A program made the translations under genes and the position numbers. The notes beneath the pieces were generated by a model. It did no database searches and had not been told where the DNA came from. It saw only the letters and a list, made by a program, of their open reading frames with translations. Below, one piece after another: positions 33,428-43,488 of a stretch of 64,000 nt of DNA. Origin of the DNA: Phycisphaerales bacterium. GTDB lineage: Bacteria > Planctomycetota > Phycisphaerae > Phycisphaerales > SM1A02. The DNA lies in contig JAQWNP010000014.1 of the NCBI GenBank assembly GCA_029268515.1, positions 111,474-175,473 of the forward strand, written 5' to 3'. How positions within the stretch are numbered: position 1 is the first letter of the stretch; each line of letters begins with the position of its first letter.

Positions 33428-35668
33428 ATGGCTGATTCAAATAATGCCGCCAATCAGGTTCGGGTGGACCACCATTCTTTTCAGCGAGCAGTAAGTGTCA
33501 GTGCACTGGGCTTCTTTTTGCAGGCTGGGATGGGTGTGACGCTCCTGGTTTTTGGCCTAGTGGCAGGTGATACAGCGTTTCTGTTCACATCGTATTACGT
33601 GCTGGCAGGCATCATTGTCTGGCTTGGGCTCTTAGTTGTTTTCTATCAGCACAAGCTCGAACGGCTTGAAGCGCTTGAAGAGGATGAGCTTACTGCGAAC
33701 AGGCCCAGTGTGGCATCCGTGTTTGACGCCGCGGGATCTGAAGTTCGTGTTGCCGGACGGCGACTCAAACAGATGTACCGATGGCTCATGCCAGCGGTGA
33801 GTATTTTACTCGCAATTATTCTGGCACTTCTTGCTTGGGGGATGCTTCTCTACCTAAGCGAACCAAGTCTGGGTGGTGGTACTGCCAGTAATCTAAAGCT
33901 CACTGCGCATACTGGTTGGGCGATTGCAATCACAATTGCTTTTACCGCGATTGGTTTTGTCTTCTCTAGATTCGTAGCGGGTATGGCAAAATTGCAGGCA
34001 TGGCAAAACCTACGGGGTGGCGCTGCATATATGGTGGGCAACTGGTTGGTGCTTACCGCCGTTGTTATTGGAATTCTGTTTCGCTTCTTTAATGATGTCG
34101 ACGTTATTGTTGCTATTGCCTGGGCGATCCCCATCTACATGCTCTTGGTGGCGGCCGAGATCTGCCTGAATTTCGTAATGAACTTATATCGGCCGCGTAT
34201 GCCCGGTGAAACACCTCGCGCGGCATTCGATTCTAAAGTACATAGCCTGCTCGCTGCCCCCGATTCTCTCGTTCGTTCAATGAACGAAGCAGTCAATTAT
34301 CAGTTTGGTTTCGATGTATCGAGTACTTGGGGCTACCAGCTTTTAATTCGTAGTTTCATTTGGTTGATTGCACTGGCGATTGGCGCCTTGATTGTGCTAA
34401 ACACGGTTGTTGTTGTGGGTCCACAAGATCAAGCTATTCGACTGAGGTCAGGTGCCATTGTGGGTGAGGGCACTGATCGTGTTGCTGACTCTGGCCTTCT
34501 TTGGAAGTTGCCCTGGCCCCTTGAATCAACTGAGTCGCGGAACGTTGATAAAGTCCAAATCCTTTCGATAACACCTCGGCTCAAGATGGATAAGAATGGC
34601 CAGCAGTATCTCAATTATGTCAATCTATGGTCCGACAAGATCGGTGATTACTATGAAGAGCCGCTTGAACCATTCCTTGTGCGTAGCTCTAACCTTCAGG
34701 ATGCCGCGAGTGGTAATAGTGACAGTAATTCTGAAGATGAGCGGAGCAGCGAGTTAGGCGATAATTGGGCGCTTGTTGATGCTGAACTCGAAATGCGATA
34801 TCAGATAAAGAAGCTGGAAACAGAATCCGAATCGTCTCTGGTTGACTACTTGATGTTCGCCTCAGATAAATTCGAAGGCAATGCCAAGCTGTCTACACGT
34901 GAGCGAATTATGAGACGTGTGGCAATGCGTGAAGCATTCAGGTTCTTTGCTGACCAGACGTTAGATGAGGCGCTTTCTGGAAATCGTGGTGCCATTTCCA
35001 GTGAACTACGTCGCCGAATTCAGGAACGTCTAGACGAACTGCATGCAGGGATTAATGTACTTGATGTGACGATGGCACTTGTTCGCCCAAGTGGTACAGT
35101 CGGTGAGGCATTTGAGGAACTCGCATTGAGCCGCGAGGCACAGCGGGAACAGATTGCGTTGGCTCGTAGAGACTCGTCTCGATTGCTCACTAACCAGATA
35201 GGTGGCTCTGATCTCGCTGATGAGCTCATTGAGAAAATCGAAAAATATAACGACCTCAAAATGGCCTATGAAGACGCGCTTCGGAACAATGAGGAAGAAT
35301 TGCCTGTGGCGAAGAAGGACATTATTGAAGCCCGTCAAGAGATCGAGGCGATTCTCTTTGAGGGTGGAGGCTTAGCAGCTCAGCGGATTGCAGACGCAGA
35401 AACTGAGCGATGGGTTGCCCTCATGGATAGCCGCACGCAAGCGACGCGCGTTCAAGGGCAGCAGAAGGCCTATGCGGCAGCCCCGTCGCTTTATAGAGAA
35501 CGTGGAATGATGGGGGCGCTTACACAGAATCTTGGTGGTGTCCGAAAATATGTTATTGGGCTTGAAGCAGATCGCTTGAATGTAGATCTGTCACTTACAG
35601 AAATGAACCCCTTACTTAACTTTAGTGATGCATTAGGGGAAGATTCAGAAGAGGGATCCAGCGAATGA
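33428..35668 (+). CDS. Multi-pass membrane protein fused to an SPFH/band 7 domain
   Basis: The 746-residue protein has about six hydrophobic segments in the first 250 residues and one more near 315-335 (LIALAIGALIVLNTVVVVGP), directly followed by an SPFH domain (QDQAIRLRSGAIVGEG... to about 600) and a helical, coiled-coil-prone tail rich in Glu, Arg and Ala. The second part resembles HflK; the extra N-terminal membrane domain is unusual for that family. It overlaps the HflC-like gene by four bases. HflK/HflC form a cage around the FtsH protease in known bacteria; whether this protein replaces or scaffolds one of them is inference. The ATG at 33428 follows a 270-base gap with no strong promoter visible. 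Confidence 0.8.
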   Translation: MADSNNAANQVRVDHHSFQRAVSVSALGFFLQAGMGVTLLVFGLVAGDTAFLFTSYYVLAGIIVWLGLLVVFYQHKLERLEALEEDELTANRPSVASVFDAAGSEVRVAGRRLKQMYRWLMPAVSILLAIILALLAWGMLLYLSEPSLGGGTASNLKLTAHTGWAIAITIAFTAIGFVFSRFVAGMAKLQAWQNLRGGAAYMVGNWLVLTAVVIGILFRFFNDVDVIVAIAWAIPIYMLLVAAEICLNFVMNLYRPRMPGETPRAAFDSKVHSLLAAPDSLVRSMNEAVNYQFGFDVSSTWGYQLLIRSFIWLIALAIGALIVLNTVVVVGPQDQAIRLRSGAIVGEGTDRVADSGLLWKLPWPLESTESRNVDKVQILSITPRLKMDKNGQQYLNYVNLWSDKIGDYYEEPLEPFLVRSSNLQDAASGNSDSNSEDERSSELGDNWALVDAELEMRYQIKKLETESESSLVDYLMFASDKFEGNAKLSTRERIMRRVAMREAFRFFADQTLDEALSGNRGAISSELRRRIQERLDELHAGINVLDVTMALVRPSGTVGEAFEELALSREAQREQIALARRDSSRLLTNQIGGSDLADELIEKIEKYNDLKMAYEDALRNNEEELPVAKKDIIEARQEIEAILFEGGGLAAQRIADAETERWVALMDSRTQATRVQGQQKAYAAAPSLYRERGMMGALTQNLGGVRKYVIGLEADRLNVDLSLTEMNPLLNFSDALGEDSEEGSSE

Positions 35669-36660
35669 GCAAGATCATAGGAATTTGTGTTGCTGTGCTA
35701 CTGGTACTTGTCTTGGTGCTCTATGCGATTACCTATCAGGTTTCGTATCACGAAGTCGCAGTGCAGACACAGTTTGGTCAATCCGATGCAAAAGGTGTTC
35801 AAACTGAGCCAGGGCTAAAGTTTCGGATTCCCTTTTTTAGCACTGTTACGAAAATAGATCGCCGCCTTCAGCTTCATGACGCACCCCACGACACGGTTCA
35901 GACCAGTGATGGTCAGCAAATTGTTGTCCAGGCGTTTTTGCTCTGGAAGGTTGATACTGAAGACCCGGATGGGCCTTTGAATTTCTTCCGGAATTACGAC
36001 GGAAACATGGACACTGCCAAGCAGATGCTCAAGAGTCAGTTTCGTGATGCGTTGTCTGTTATTAGCCAATATGAATACGATGAACTGCTTGGCTCAAATA
36101 GCAGGCTTGCGGAAGCAGAGAATGAGGTACTTGAAAAATTATCTTTCCTTAAAGAGGGTGGTATTCTTCCCGTCGCCGTTGGTGTTAATCAGATATCACT
36201 GCCGACCAAAACAGCTCGTGCTGTTCTGACACGTATGCAAGCATCACGCGATGCACTTTCGGAATCTGAACGCAATCGCGGTAAAGCTGAAGGAGAGCGC
36301 ATTCGTTCTGAGGCCAGAGCGAAGGCAGATAAGATCAGAGCTTTTGCGCTTCAGAGGGCTCAGGAAATTCAGGCTGTGGCAAATGAGAGAGCCGCGGAGT
36401 ATCTGGCTCAGATGAGTCAGGATGAAGAGTTGGCAATCTTCTTGGTCTGGCTGGATGCCCTTAAGACAGCCCTGTCTGACAATACAACCGTCATTTTAGA
36501 GACAGACTTTGCGCCGTGGCATCTGATGGATGGACCCGGTGGTGGAATTCCACAGCCAAGTCGTCCCATGAACACACCGACGCTTCCACAAGCGAGTGGT
36601 ACAGCAGATTCATCGTCTTCGGGTGCGAATGCGTTATCCAGTGGGGTGACGAATGACTAA
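35665..36660 (+). CDS. hflC: HflC-like SPFH domain membrane protein
   Basis: The 331-residue protein has one N-terminal membrane helix (IIGICVAVLLVLVLVLYAI) and an SPFH domain (VSYHEVAVQTQFGQ, EPGLKFRIPFF, DGQQIVVQAFLLWKVD). A long helical region follows with the basic/acidic heptads ERNRGKAEGERIRSEARAKA that characterise HflC, then YLAQMSQDEELAIFLVWLDAL. HflC partners HflK in controlling FtsH proteolysis at the membrane. The C-terminus adds a Pro/Ser-rich tail of about 45 residues. Start and stop overlap both neighbours (4 and 8 bases), so the three SPFH genes form one coupled unit. Confidence 0.88.
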   Translation: MSKIIGICVAVLLVLVLVLYAITYQVSYHEVAVQTQFGQSDAKGVQTEPGLKFRIPFFSTVTKIDRRLQLHDAPHDTVQTSDGQQIVVQAFLLWKVDTEDPDGPLNFFRNYDGNMDTAKQMLKSQFRDALSVISQYEYDELLGSNSRLAEAENEVLEKLSFLKEGGILPVAVGVNQISLPTKTARAVLTRMQASRDALSESERNRGKAEGERIRSEARAKADKIRAFALQRAQEIQAVANERAAEYLAQMSQDEELAIFLVWLDALKTALSDNTTVILETDFAPWHLMDGPGGGIPQPSRPMNTPTLPQASGTADSSSSGANALSSGVTND

Positions 36661-38125
36661 TCCGAAAGATCATGACAATAATGATTCACCGGTGCTATCC
36701 GAAGACGTTCTTATCGAGGAGACTGAAAAGGAATCGCCGCGGAGAGAGGCCTCAGCTCAGTTTTCAGTCAAGTCGGACATCGGTGCAGAAGCTGCTCTCC
36801 GTGAAGCAATGGATCCGGCAAACCAGTCGCTTGCAGATGCAATGCGACTTACTTACCGAGTGCTTCAGTTTGTCATCATTATTTTGATCGCACTTTTTCT
36901 GATCTCGGGCATTACCCGAGTTGGGGATGGAGATATCGGGGTCGCTACGACATGGGGGCGTATCACAGATTCATCATTAGACCCTGGTGTGCATGTCGCC
37001 TGGCCCCAACCTATTGGCCGTTTTATTGTGCTGGGAGAGACTGCCAAGCAAGTTGCCATTAACGAAGATTTCTGGCCAATAAAACGCAAGGCAGGCATGA
37101 CAGATTCTGAGCAGCTCTCTGAAGCGTCGACGCATAATCGTTTGCGGCCAGGTGAGGGTGGGTATGTCCTTTCATCAGATGGGGACATTGTGCATATGCG
37201 AATTGAGGCTAATTGGGTGATCAGGGAGCCAGTGGAATACCTCAACTCAGTATCAGATGCACTCGCTTCTCCAATTGTCGCCTTGGCACTTCGCCGAGCA
37301 GCAATACAGGTTCACGCGCTTTACGATATGGAGTCGCTCGCTGACGAGGTGGTTCGAGAAACGGTGAAAGAAGAGATTCAATCGAACATGCAAAAGATGT
37401 TGAACTCTCTGGGCAGTGGCATTCAGATTGTGAAAGTGGAGTTTACTGATGCGCCGCAGGCGCCGATGGTGCTGCAGAAGGACTTTGAGCAGTTTCAGGC
37501 AGACCGGGTTCAATCATCTGTTGAGATTGAAAGGGCGAAACAGGACGCACAAGAAATGCTTATTCGGGTTGCTGGTAGTCAGCATGCCAAGGTGACATCC
37601 CTAATTGAAGCTTATGAAGATGCGCTCGATACCTATGATGAAGAATCCGCAGATTCAATTATTCTCGAGGTAAATGATCTGCTTGAAAGCGACAAAATGG
37701 CTGGGGTGGTTGCAAGCAGCATTTCTGCTGCTCGTGGTTATCGATCACATATCGAATCATCCGTCGGTAGTGAAGCTCGGCGGTTTATGAGCCTGCTTCC
37801 GGCCTATCAAGAGAGCCCTGAACTTGTGATCTGGAATCTTTGGCAAGATGCTTATGAGAAAGTGATGGATCGTCCGGATGTCGAGATCGTTTATGTGCCC
37901 GATTCGCTTCAGACGATGAAGCTAAACATCAAAGGGTTGGATGCCATTCAGGAACTTCGCCGTAAAAACTTATTAGAACGAAGATTTGCAGAATCTATGT
38001 TCGATGGTATTGAGACCGACTTTCCTTATATTCTTCGTGCGAGTGATCAGAACATAGACGGTCCAGGCCGTCAGTTGCGTATCGACAGTCAAACAGGTCA
38101 GCTCAAAGGTCTTGGTGACAAATAA
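36653..38125 (+). CDS. hflK: HflK-like SPFH domain membrane protein
   Basis: The 490-residue protein has an acidic cytoplasmic N-terminus, a single membrane helix near residues 70-90 (FVIIILIALFLISGI), then an SPFH domain (GDIGVATTWGRI, DPGVHVAWPQPIGRF, GDIVHMRIEANWVI) and a helical region (VEIERAKQDAQEMLIRVAGS). HflK-type proteins have this order. The segment PIKRKAGMTDSEQLSEAS interrupts the early SPFH part and is longer than in E. coli HflK. It is the third SPFH protein in the cluster, and its gene overlaps the HflC-like one by eight bases. Confidence 0.83.
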   Translation: MTNPKDHDNNDSPVLSEDVLIEETEKESPRREASAQFSVKSDIGAEAALREAMDPANQSLADAMRLTYRVLQFVIIILIALFLISGITRVGDGDIGVATTWGRITDSSLDPGVHVAWPQPIGRFIVLGETAKQVAINEDFWPIKRKAGMTDSEQLSEASTHNRLRPGEGGYVLSSDGDIVHMRIEANWVIREPVEYLNSVSDALASPIVALALRRAAIQVHALYDMESLADEVVRETVKEEIQSNMQKMLNSLGSGIQIVKVEFTDAPQAPMVLQKDFEQFQADRVQSSVEIERAKQDAQEMLIRVAGSQHAKVTSLIEAYEDALDTYDEESADSIILEVNDLLESDKMAGVVASSISAARGYRSHIESSVGSEARRFMSLLPAYQESPELVIWNLWQDAYEKVMDRPDVEIVYVPDSLQTMKLNIKGLDAIQELRRKNLLERRFAESMFDGIETDFPYILRASDQNIDGPGRQLRIDSQTGQLKGLGDK

Positions 38126-38195
38126 AATAGACTCAGGGTAGAAATCAGAGCATCGATGCAATGTGAGCCACAATTGAAGCGATCAGGGAGATAGC

Positions 38196-39389
38196 ATGAA
38201 GTCATCAGTCGGTCCAACAACAGACAAGCTGGTTGAGGCCATTGGATTGACAAAGGTCTTTCGGGACTTTTGGATGCGCACGAAGGCTCGCGCTGTCGAC
38301 AACGTTGATCTTGAAATCAATCGTGGAGAGATCTTTGGGCTGCTAGGGCCCAATGGTTCTGGTAAGAGCACCATCATAAAGATGGTGCTTGGTCTTCTCT
38401 ATCGCACTTCAGGTCGCCTGTTGGTATTTGGTCGGGCGCCCACCGATGTGGGTATCAAGCGTCATATCGGATTTCTCCCAGAAGAGTCATATCTTTATCG
38501 GTTCTTGAACCCACGAGAGACGCTTGACTATTACGGACGGCTTTTTGGTCAAGATCGACGTACGCGTGTTCGGCGTACTGAAGAACTGCTTGAGATGGTT
38601 GGACTCTCACAGGTTTCTTACAGAGCTGTCGGTGAATTTTCTAAGGGCATGATGCGCCGCATTGGTTTGGCGCAGGCGCTCATCAACGACCCAGATTTTC
38701 TGATTTTGGATGAGCCTACCTCAGGGTTGGATCCTATTGGTACACGCCAGGTTAAAGATCTTATTGTCGAGTTGGGGCGAAGAGGAAAGACGATTCTCCT
38801 AAGCTCGCACCTACTCTCTGATGTTGAAGATGTTTGTGACAGGATGGTTGTCCTGTATGGCGGCAAGATTCGTGCTGAAGGAACTGCCGACGAACTTCTC
38901 TGTGACACCGAGCGAACCGTTATTCAGTCGCCTCGATTGAGCGTTGATACGATTTCTCGTATTGACGCCGTCATTAATGAACGTGAGGGCAAGGCCATTG
39001 AGAAGGTTCATGCACCGCGACAGAGACTTGAGTCGCTCTTCATGGAAATTGTTGAGAAAGCCCGCATTGAGCAGGTGGAGACTTCCGGGGCTCAATCGGG
39101 TGGTGCGACAGCGGAATTTCTGCGTGCAGATAGTGAGGCTGAAGGCGACGATTTGATTGATACCTTAAGCCAGGCAGAGGTTCCGGTTGAACTCTCGACT
39201 GAGATTGATGAACAGCCTGAGATGCCAAAGGAGCCAGATGTGCTTGAGGACTTGATGGATGAGCAGCCGCCCCAACAAGTCACTGAAGTTGTAGAGAAAG
39301 AGCCAACCGCCAAGGCCGACGACAATATCAATCGTGGTTTAATTGATGAGTTGATGGGCTCGAATGACGCAGAAGATCGGGATAGTTAA
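38196..39389 (+). CDS. ABC transporter ATP-binding protein with acidic C-terminal extension
   Basis: The nucleotide-binding domain (about residues 10-240) has Walker A GPNGSGKST at 51-59, the signature EFSKGMMRRIGLAQAL, Walker B DFLILDEPTSGLDP and the switch region LLSSHLLSDVEDV. This is the type that pairs with ABC-2 permeases. The last 100 residues are an acidic, low-complexity extension (Glu/Asp/Pro-rich) not needed for ATP binding; its function is unknown. An AGGGAG site precedes the ATG. The stop overlaps the permease start (TAATG), so the two are a pair. The substrate is not apparent. Confidence 0.92.
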   Translation: MKSSVGPTTDKLVEAIGLTKVFRDFWMRTKARAVDNVDLEINRGEIFGLLGPNGSGKSTIIKMVLGLLYRTSGRLLVFGRAPTDVGIKRHIGFLPEESYLYRFLNPRETLDYYGRLFGQDRRTRVRRTEELLEMVGLSQVSYRAVGEFSKGMMRRIGLAQALINDPDFLILDEPTSGLDPIGTRQVKDLIVELGRRGKTILLSSHLLSDVEDVCDRMVVLYGGKIRAEGTADELLCDTERTVIQSPRLSVDTISRIDAVINEREGKAIEKVHAPRQRLESLFMEIVEKARIEQVETSGAQSGGATAEFLRADSEAEGDDLIDTLSQAEVPVELSTEIDEQPEMPKEPDVLEDLMDEQPPQQVTEVVEKEPTAKADDNINRGLIDELMGSNDAEDRDS

Positions 39390-41440
39390 TGGGTCGTTTC
39401 TCCTCTGGATATAAACGGGCTGCACGCTTTCAGTCTGAATTGTGGGTGAAGCTCACGCTGTCAATATTGGTTGCAGGTATTTCTGCTGCAATCTTTGTTC
39501 CCATATTGGTTGAGTCATATTCTTTTCGTGGTCGAATGATTCCTTTGATGCAGGAAATGTATTCCTCGACTGCAGAGGATGAGTCTCCGGCCATCTTCCT
39601 GGAGACTGGTGAGTACGTGTTTCAGGGGGTCACCTATGGTGGGCCTGAGTTTATTGAGTTTGCAAAGACGCAGTTTACGCCGGGAGGCGAGTTTGTAGAT
39701 CCTGGTTCTCTTGCTACTTTTCTGCTGACGCGCTCAATTCCCGAATGGATGCCTAGTTGGTTGTTGGTTAATCCGGGGACGACCTGGCTATTGTTGTTTT
39801 GTATCTTTCTTTGGCTGCTTTTGGTGATCTGGCTGGAGTTAGTGATCCAATTATTGACGGTCGTTGTCGTCACAGCGGCAGCCATTTTGTTGGCGGCTCT
39901 ATGTGGACTTCCCTCAATGGTCGTGGGCCTCGCCGGAATCGGGCTGTTAACATTTACATTTGCCTTACTCATGCGTTTGGCGATCTTATTTTGGGGCGGG
40001 CAGGGCCCACTGGCTGCGATTGCAAGTGGGGTACTGCGAGAAGCGAGCCGAACAAGGCTTAGTTTGCTCTTCATCATTATTCTCTTGGTGTTGTTGCCGT
40101 TGCTTCCAATGGCACTTGATTCGGAAAGCCCGCTGCGGTACCAGGTTCAGACATTTATTAGTCATAGTATGCAGCTGACATTTGCAATTGCAGCATGCTT
40201 AACACTTATCCTTGGGTGTGCGACCATTTCTTTTGAAATTCGAGATCGGCAGATCTGGCAGGTGATGTCTAAGCCAGTCGCTCGAGGGCGTTACTTGCTC
40301 GGGAAATGGCTCGGTATTATCACTGTAAACTTGATTCTGGTTATGGTTGCGATGTTGTCGATTTTTATCTTCATTCAGTATTTGCGAAGTCAGCCTGTTG
40401 CAGATGGACTTCAGGGAGAACTGGATCGACTGGCCATTACAGACGAGATTTTAACGGCGCGACTTCCGTCTTATCCTGACTACCCAAAGTTGTCCTCGCA
40501 GGAAGTGCAAGACCGAGTTGATGTGATGTTTGCTACTGACCCAGCCTTGGGTGATCAAGATGCAATGGCACCTCGTGACATGCGACGAATTCGATACGAG
40601 ATTTCTCAGAACTTTGGACGAGGCCTTCGATCGGTCGCCCCAGGATTGGCTCGTGCATATATGTTCTCAGGACTCGGTGACGCCAGGCGGCTCTCTCCAA
40701 CAGCGACAGTGCAGTTTCGTTTTCTTATTGATGCGGTTGATGAGCACAAAACCTATCAGGTTGCATTCCGATTTAACAACGATGATCGGACGCTGCGGCC
40801 AGTCACCTATGTGCCTGCTCAGACTCATGTGTTGCACATTCCAAGTGACTACATCAGTCCAGAGGGCGAGCTTTTGGTTGAGCTCATGAATATCAACAGG
40901 CCCAATCCAGGGAGTCGGGGCACCGGTGCCATTAATTTCTCACCAAATGACCTCAGATTGCTCTATAAAGTGGGAAACTTTGAACCTAACTTTCTAAAAG
41001 CAGTATTACAGACATGGATCAAGCTGTGTTTTCTCGCTGCTTTGGCTGTGGCTTGTGCAACCTTCCTGAATTTTCCAGTTGCTTGCCTCATGTCATTCAC
41101 GATTTTTCTTGGAGCAGTGATGACACCCTACCTTGCGGGATCACTGTGGACCTATGCCCCCTCGGTATTTGTTCCCTTTGATACGTCGAGTATTGGTGGG
41201 ATGGTACATTGGCTATTTGATCGCACAATTCAGGGTATCGCCAATACGATTGTTTTTGCTCTCAGTTGGTTTGGTGAGTATCAGCCTCGAGAAGATTTAG
41301 TTGAGGGACGGTATATCACTTGGATGTCGATAGGCAGTTCAATTCTTCGCATCGGTATTGTTTGGTGTGGAATCAGCCTTTTGCTTGGCTTCCTTGTGTT
41401 GCGGCAACGGCAGCTCGCTGTGTATAGCGGTTCTTCATAA
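39389..41440 (+). CDS. ABC transporter permease (ABC-2 type, large)
   Basis: The 683-residue protein has one N-terminal membrane helix, a short extracytoplasmic segment, a block of helices around residues 125-340, a large soluble loop (about 340-530) and further helices to the end. The IRDRQIWQVMSKPVARGRYL motif is the counterpart of the coupling segment seen in ABC-2 permeases and resembles the KPV motif in the permease at 32022. The large loop is unusual for the family and may act outside the membrane. Its start overlaps the ATPase stop by one base. The following gene starts 10 bases after its end. Confidence 0.85.
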   Translation: MGRFSSGYKRAARFQSELWVKLTLSILVAGISAAIFVPILVESYSFRGRMIPLMQEMYSSTAEDESPAIFLETGEYVFQGVTYGGPEFIEFAKTQFTPGGEFVDPGSLATFLLTRSIPEWMPSWLLVNPGTTWLLLFCIFLWLLLVIWLELVIQLLTVVVVTAAAILLAALCGLPSMVVGLAGIGLLTFTFALLMRLAILFWGGQGPLAAIASGVLREASRTRLSLLFIIILLVLLPLLPMALDSESPLRYQVQTFISHSMQLTFAIAACLTLILGCATISFEIRDRQIWQVMSKPVARGRYLLGKWLGIITVNLILVMVAMLSIFIFIQYLRSQPVADGLQGELDRLAITDEILTARLPSYPDYPKLSSQEVQDRVDVMFATDPALGDQDAMAPRDMRRIRYEISQNFGRGLRSVAPGLARAYMFSGLGDARRLSPTATVQFRFLIDAVDEHKTYQVAFRFNNDDRTLRPVTYVPAQTHVLHIPSDYISPEGELLVELMNINRPNPGSRGTGAINFSPNDLRLLYKVGNFEPNFLKAVLQTWIKLCFLAALAVACATFLNFPVACLMSFTIFLGAVMTPYLAGSLWTYAPSVFVPFDTSSIGGMVHWLFDRTIQGIANTIVFALSWFGEYQPREDLVEGRYITWMSIGSSILRIGIVWCGISLLLGFLVLRQRQLAVYSGSS

Positions 41441-41450
41441 AGAAAGGGCA

Positions 41451-43484
41451 ATGAGCGTGACGCGAGATCGTCTAATTCAGTTTCTAGCCGTCGGCTTTAC
41501 AGTCATATGTTTGGCTATTGGTGGAATGATGTTGCCTGGGATTCTCAAGCAATCTGCAGAGCGATCATTGAGGTATACGGATATTTCGGTAGAGGGTGCT
41601 CCACCCTTTGTCGCGTTGGGTACGGCGATGGGGGCGTTACGCGGTCTGATCGTTGATATTCTCTGGGTGAGGGTGAATATGATGAAGGAAGCAGGGCAGT
41701 TCTATGAGGTCATGGCTGATGCCGATCTCATTACGAAACTGCAACCCCGCTTCGCGCCTGTATGGGCATTTCATGGCCATAACATGGCTTACAACATTTC
41801 GGTTGCTACACATACGCTCGAGGAACGTTGGGAGTGGGTCAACGCTGGGATCGATCTCGTCCGAGGGGACGGTATTCGCGCGAATCCAGAAGACCTTAAT
41901 TTGCATCGCGAACTTGCCTGGTGGTTTGCTCATAAAATCGACGGCACTTCAGATGATGCTCACAACTATTACAAGCAGAGATTTGCTGATGAATGGGATA
42001 AGCTTCTTGGCGAGCCACCCCGAGAGCAAGAAGAGCGAGCTGATTGGATGCAAGAAATCGCGGATGCGCCCAATCGATACGCTGAATTAATTGTGCAGAC
42101 CCCAGAAGCCGGTGAAATTGTAGATCGACTTAAGGAAGAACTGGGGATTGCTGGGAGGCAGGAAATTGATCTCTATACAGACTTCACGACTCTTTCGGCG
42201 CGTTGGGAAGCAGTTACTGGCGGCTCTTTTTTAGCGGGCCAGGTTGGACTGGCCAATAAATTTGAACATGCGCCGTTGGAATTACGCATCTTCAAGAAAT
42301 TGAGAGCAGATCCATCGCTCGATGCGGGATGGAAGCCTCTGCTGGCACATATTCGAAAGCGCCAGCTAATTGATCGTTACAACATGAAGCCAGAGAAGAT
42401 GGCTGAGATGACGCGGGAAATTGGCCCGTTTGATTGGCGTCACCCACAGTCTCATGCCTATTACTGGGCGAGAATGGGCTCTGGTGATCGCATTGAAGTG
42501 AAGGATGATAACGGCAATATCTCTTTTGAATATAAGAATGAGAAGCGTATCCCGGATGAGGATGTCTACAAGATCATGAACAATGATCGAATTCTCACGC
42601 AAGCTATGTCTGGGCTTGCACGTACGGGCCTCATGACAATTGATCGTTTTTCAAATGAGCTTCCGACGCGTGCTCCGGATCCGCGCTGGATCGATTCAAT
42701 TGATAACTCGTTTGAAGAACTTTACATTAAGCACTTTAATGCTCGTGGCGGCGGTGGTGAGACGTTCATCAACTTTATGGTGAACTTTATGGATGACGCT
42801 GTGCGTATGTATTATCGCTCGGGAGAACGAGAGAAGGCAGAGCAATGCCTGAGCCGTCTCAATGACCTATTTGGTGCCGGAGCAATGGATCCAAACAACT
42901 TTTATAATCTGCCTCTGGATGTTTACGTCATGCGGGAAACCAAGGAGCAGTACGAGGCTCAGCCTCACATTGCGCCCGGTGAAGTCATCCAATCGTTGCG
43001 ATATGGTATTCGAGTAGGAATTGGCCGAGATCGACCGCAGGTGTTCAAGGATTCGGTGGCGTTTGCGGATCAGGTGAGAGAGTTCTTTAAGTCCAATGAG
43101 TGGTATGACTATGAGACAAAGTTTGGTGGTCGCATTACAGACTTGCTTGGGCCGCTTGAAGATGCGCTCGTCATTGCTTTCGCTCAAGTGATGACTGATC
43201 CCAGTATTACAATGGAAGAAAGAATGTCGATATGGTCAATGGTCGATAAGTACCAACCAGAATTGCGTGCTCGTACCTACGATAGAATTATGCCGGTTAT
43301 AGAATCGCAGTGGGCGAACTATCGTTTGGGCCAATTGATTGATGAGAATGGTAAGGACAGATTCCCATTCGTTGAGGCTTTTACAGCGCCACCTAATCTG
43401 GATTTTGTAAGAGCTAAGATAGCTGCGGAGAGCAAGAAGAAGCGGGAAACCGAAAGTGAAATTCAGGCAATTCAGCGCAACTGA
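41451..43484 (+). CDS. Membrane-anchored protein of unknown function in the ABC transporter operon
   Basis: I do not recognise this 677-residue protein. It starts with a membrane helix at about residues 9-30 (FLAVGFTVICLAIGGMMLPG); the rest is soluble and mostly helical, with a segment at 55-120 (GALRGLIVDILWVRVNMMKE...LQPRFAPVWAFHGHNMAYNI) that resembles the first repeats of helical solenoid proteins. The start is the ATG at 41451 with AAAGGG just upstream; the frame is open further back inside the permease gene, but no better start exists there. Position right after an ABC ATPase-permease pair suggests an accessory component facing the periplasm. That role is inference. Confidence 0.7.
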   Translation: MSVTRDRLIQFLAVGFTVICLAIGGMMLPGILKQSAERSLRYTDISVEGAPPFVALGTAMGALRGLIVDILWVRVNMMKEAGQFYEVMADADLITKLQPRFAPVWAFHGHNMAYNISVATHTLEERWEWVNAGIDLVRGDGIRANPEDLNLHRELAWWFAHKIDGTSDDAHNYYKQRFADEWDKLLGEPPREQEERADWMQEIADAPNRYAELIVQTPEAGEIVDRLKEELGIAGRQEIDLYTDFTTLSARWEAVTGGSFLAGQVGLANKFEHAPLELRIFKKLRADPSLDAGWKPLLAHIRKRQLIDRYNMKPEKMAEMTREIGPFDWRHPQSHAYYWARMGSGDRIEVKDDNGNISFEYKNEKRIPDEDVYKIMNNDRILTQAMSGLARTGLMTIDRFSNELPTRAPDPRWIDSIDNSFEELYIKHFNARGGGGETFINFMVNFMDDAVRMYYRSGEREKAEQCLSRLNDLFGAGAMDPNNFYNLPLDVYVMRETKEQYEAQPHIAPGEVIQSLRYGIRVGIGRDRPQVFKDSVAFADQVREFFKSNEWYDYETKFGGRITDLLGPLEDALVIAFAQVMTDPSITMEERMSIWSMVDKYQPELRARTYDRIMPVIESQWANYRLGQLIDENGKDRFPFVEAFTAPPNLDFVRAKIAAESKKKRETESEIQAIQRN

Positions 43485-43488
43485 TGAT

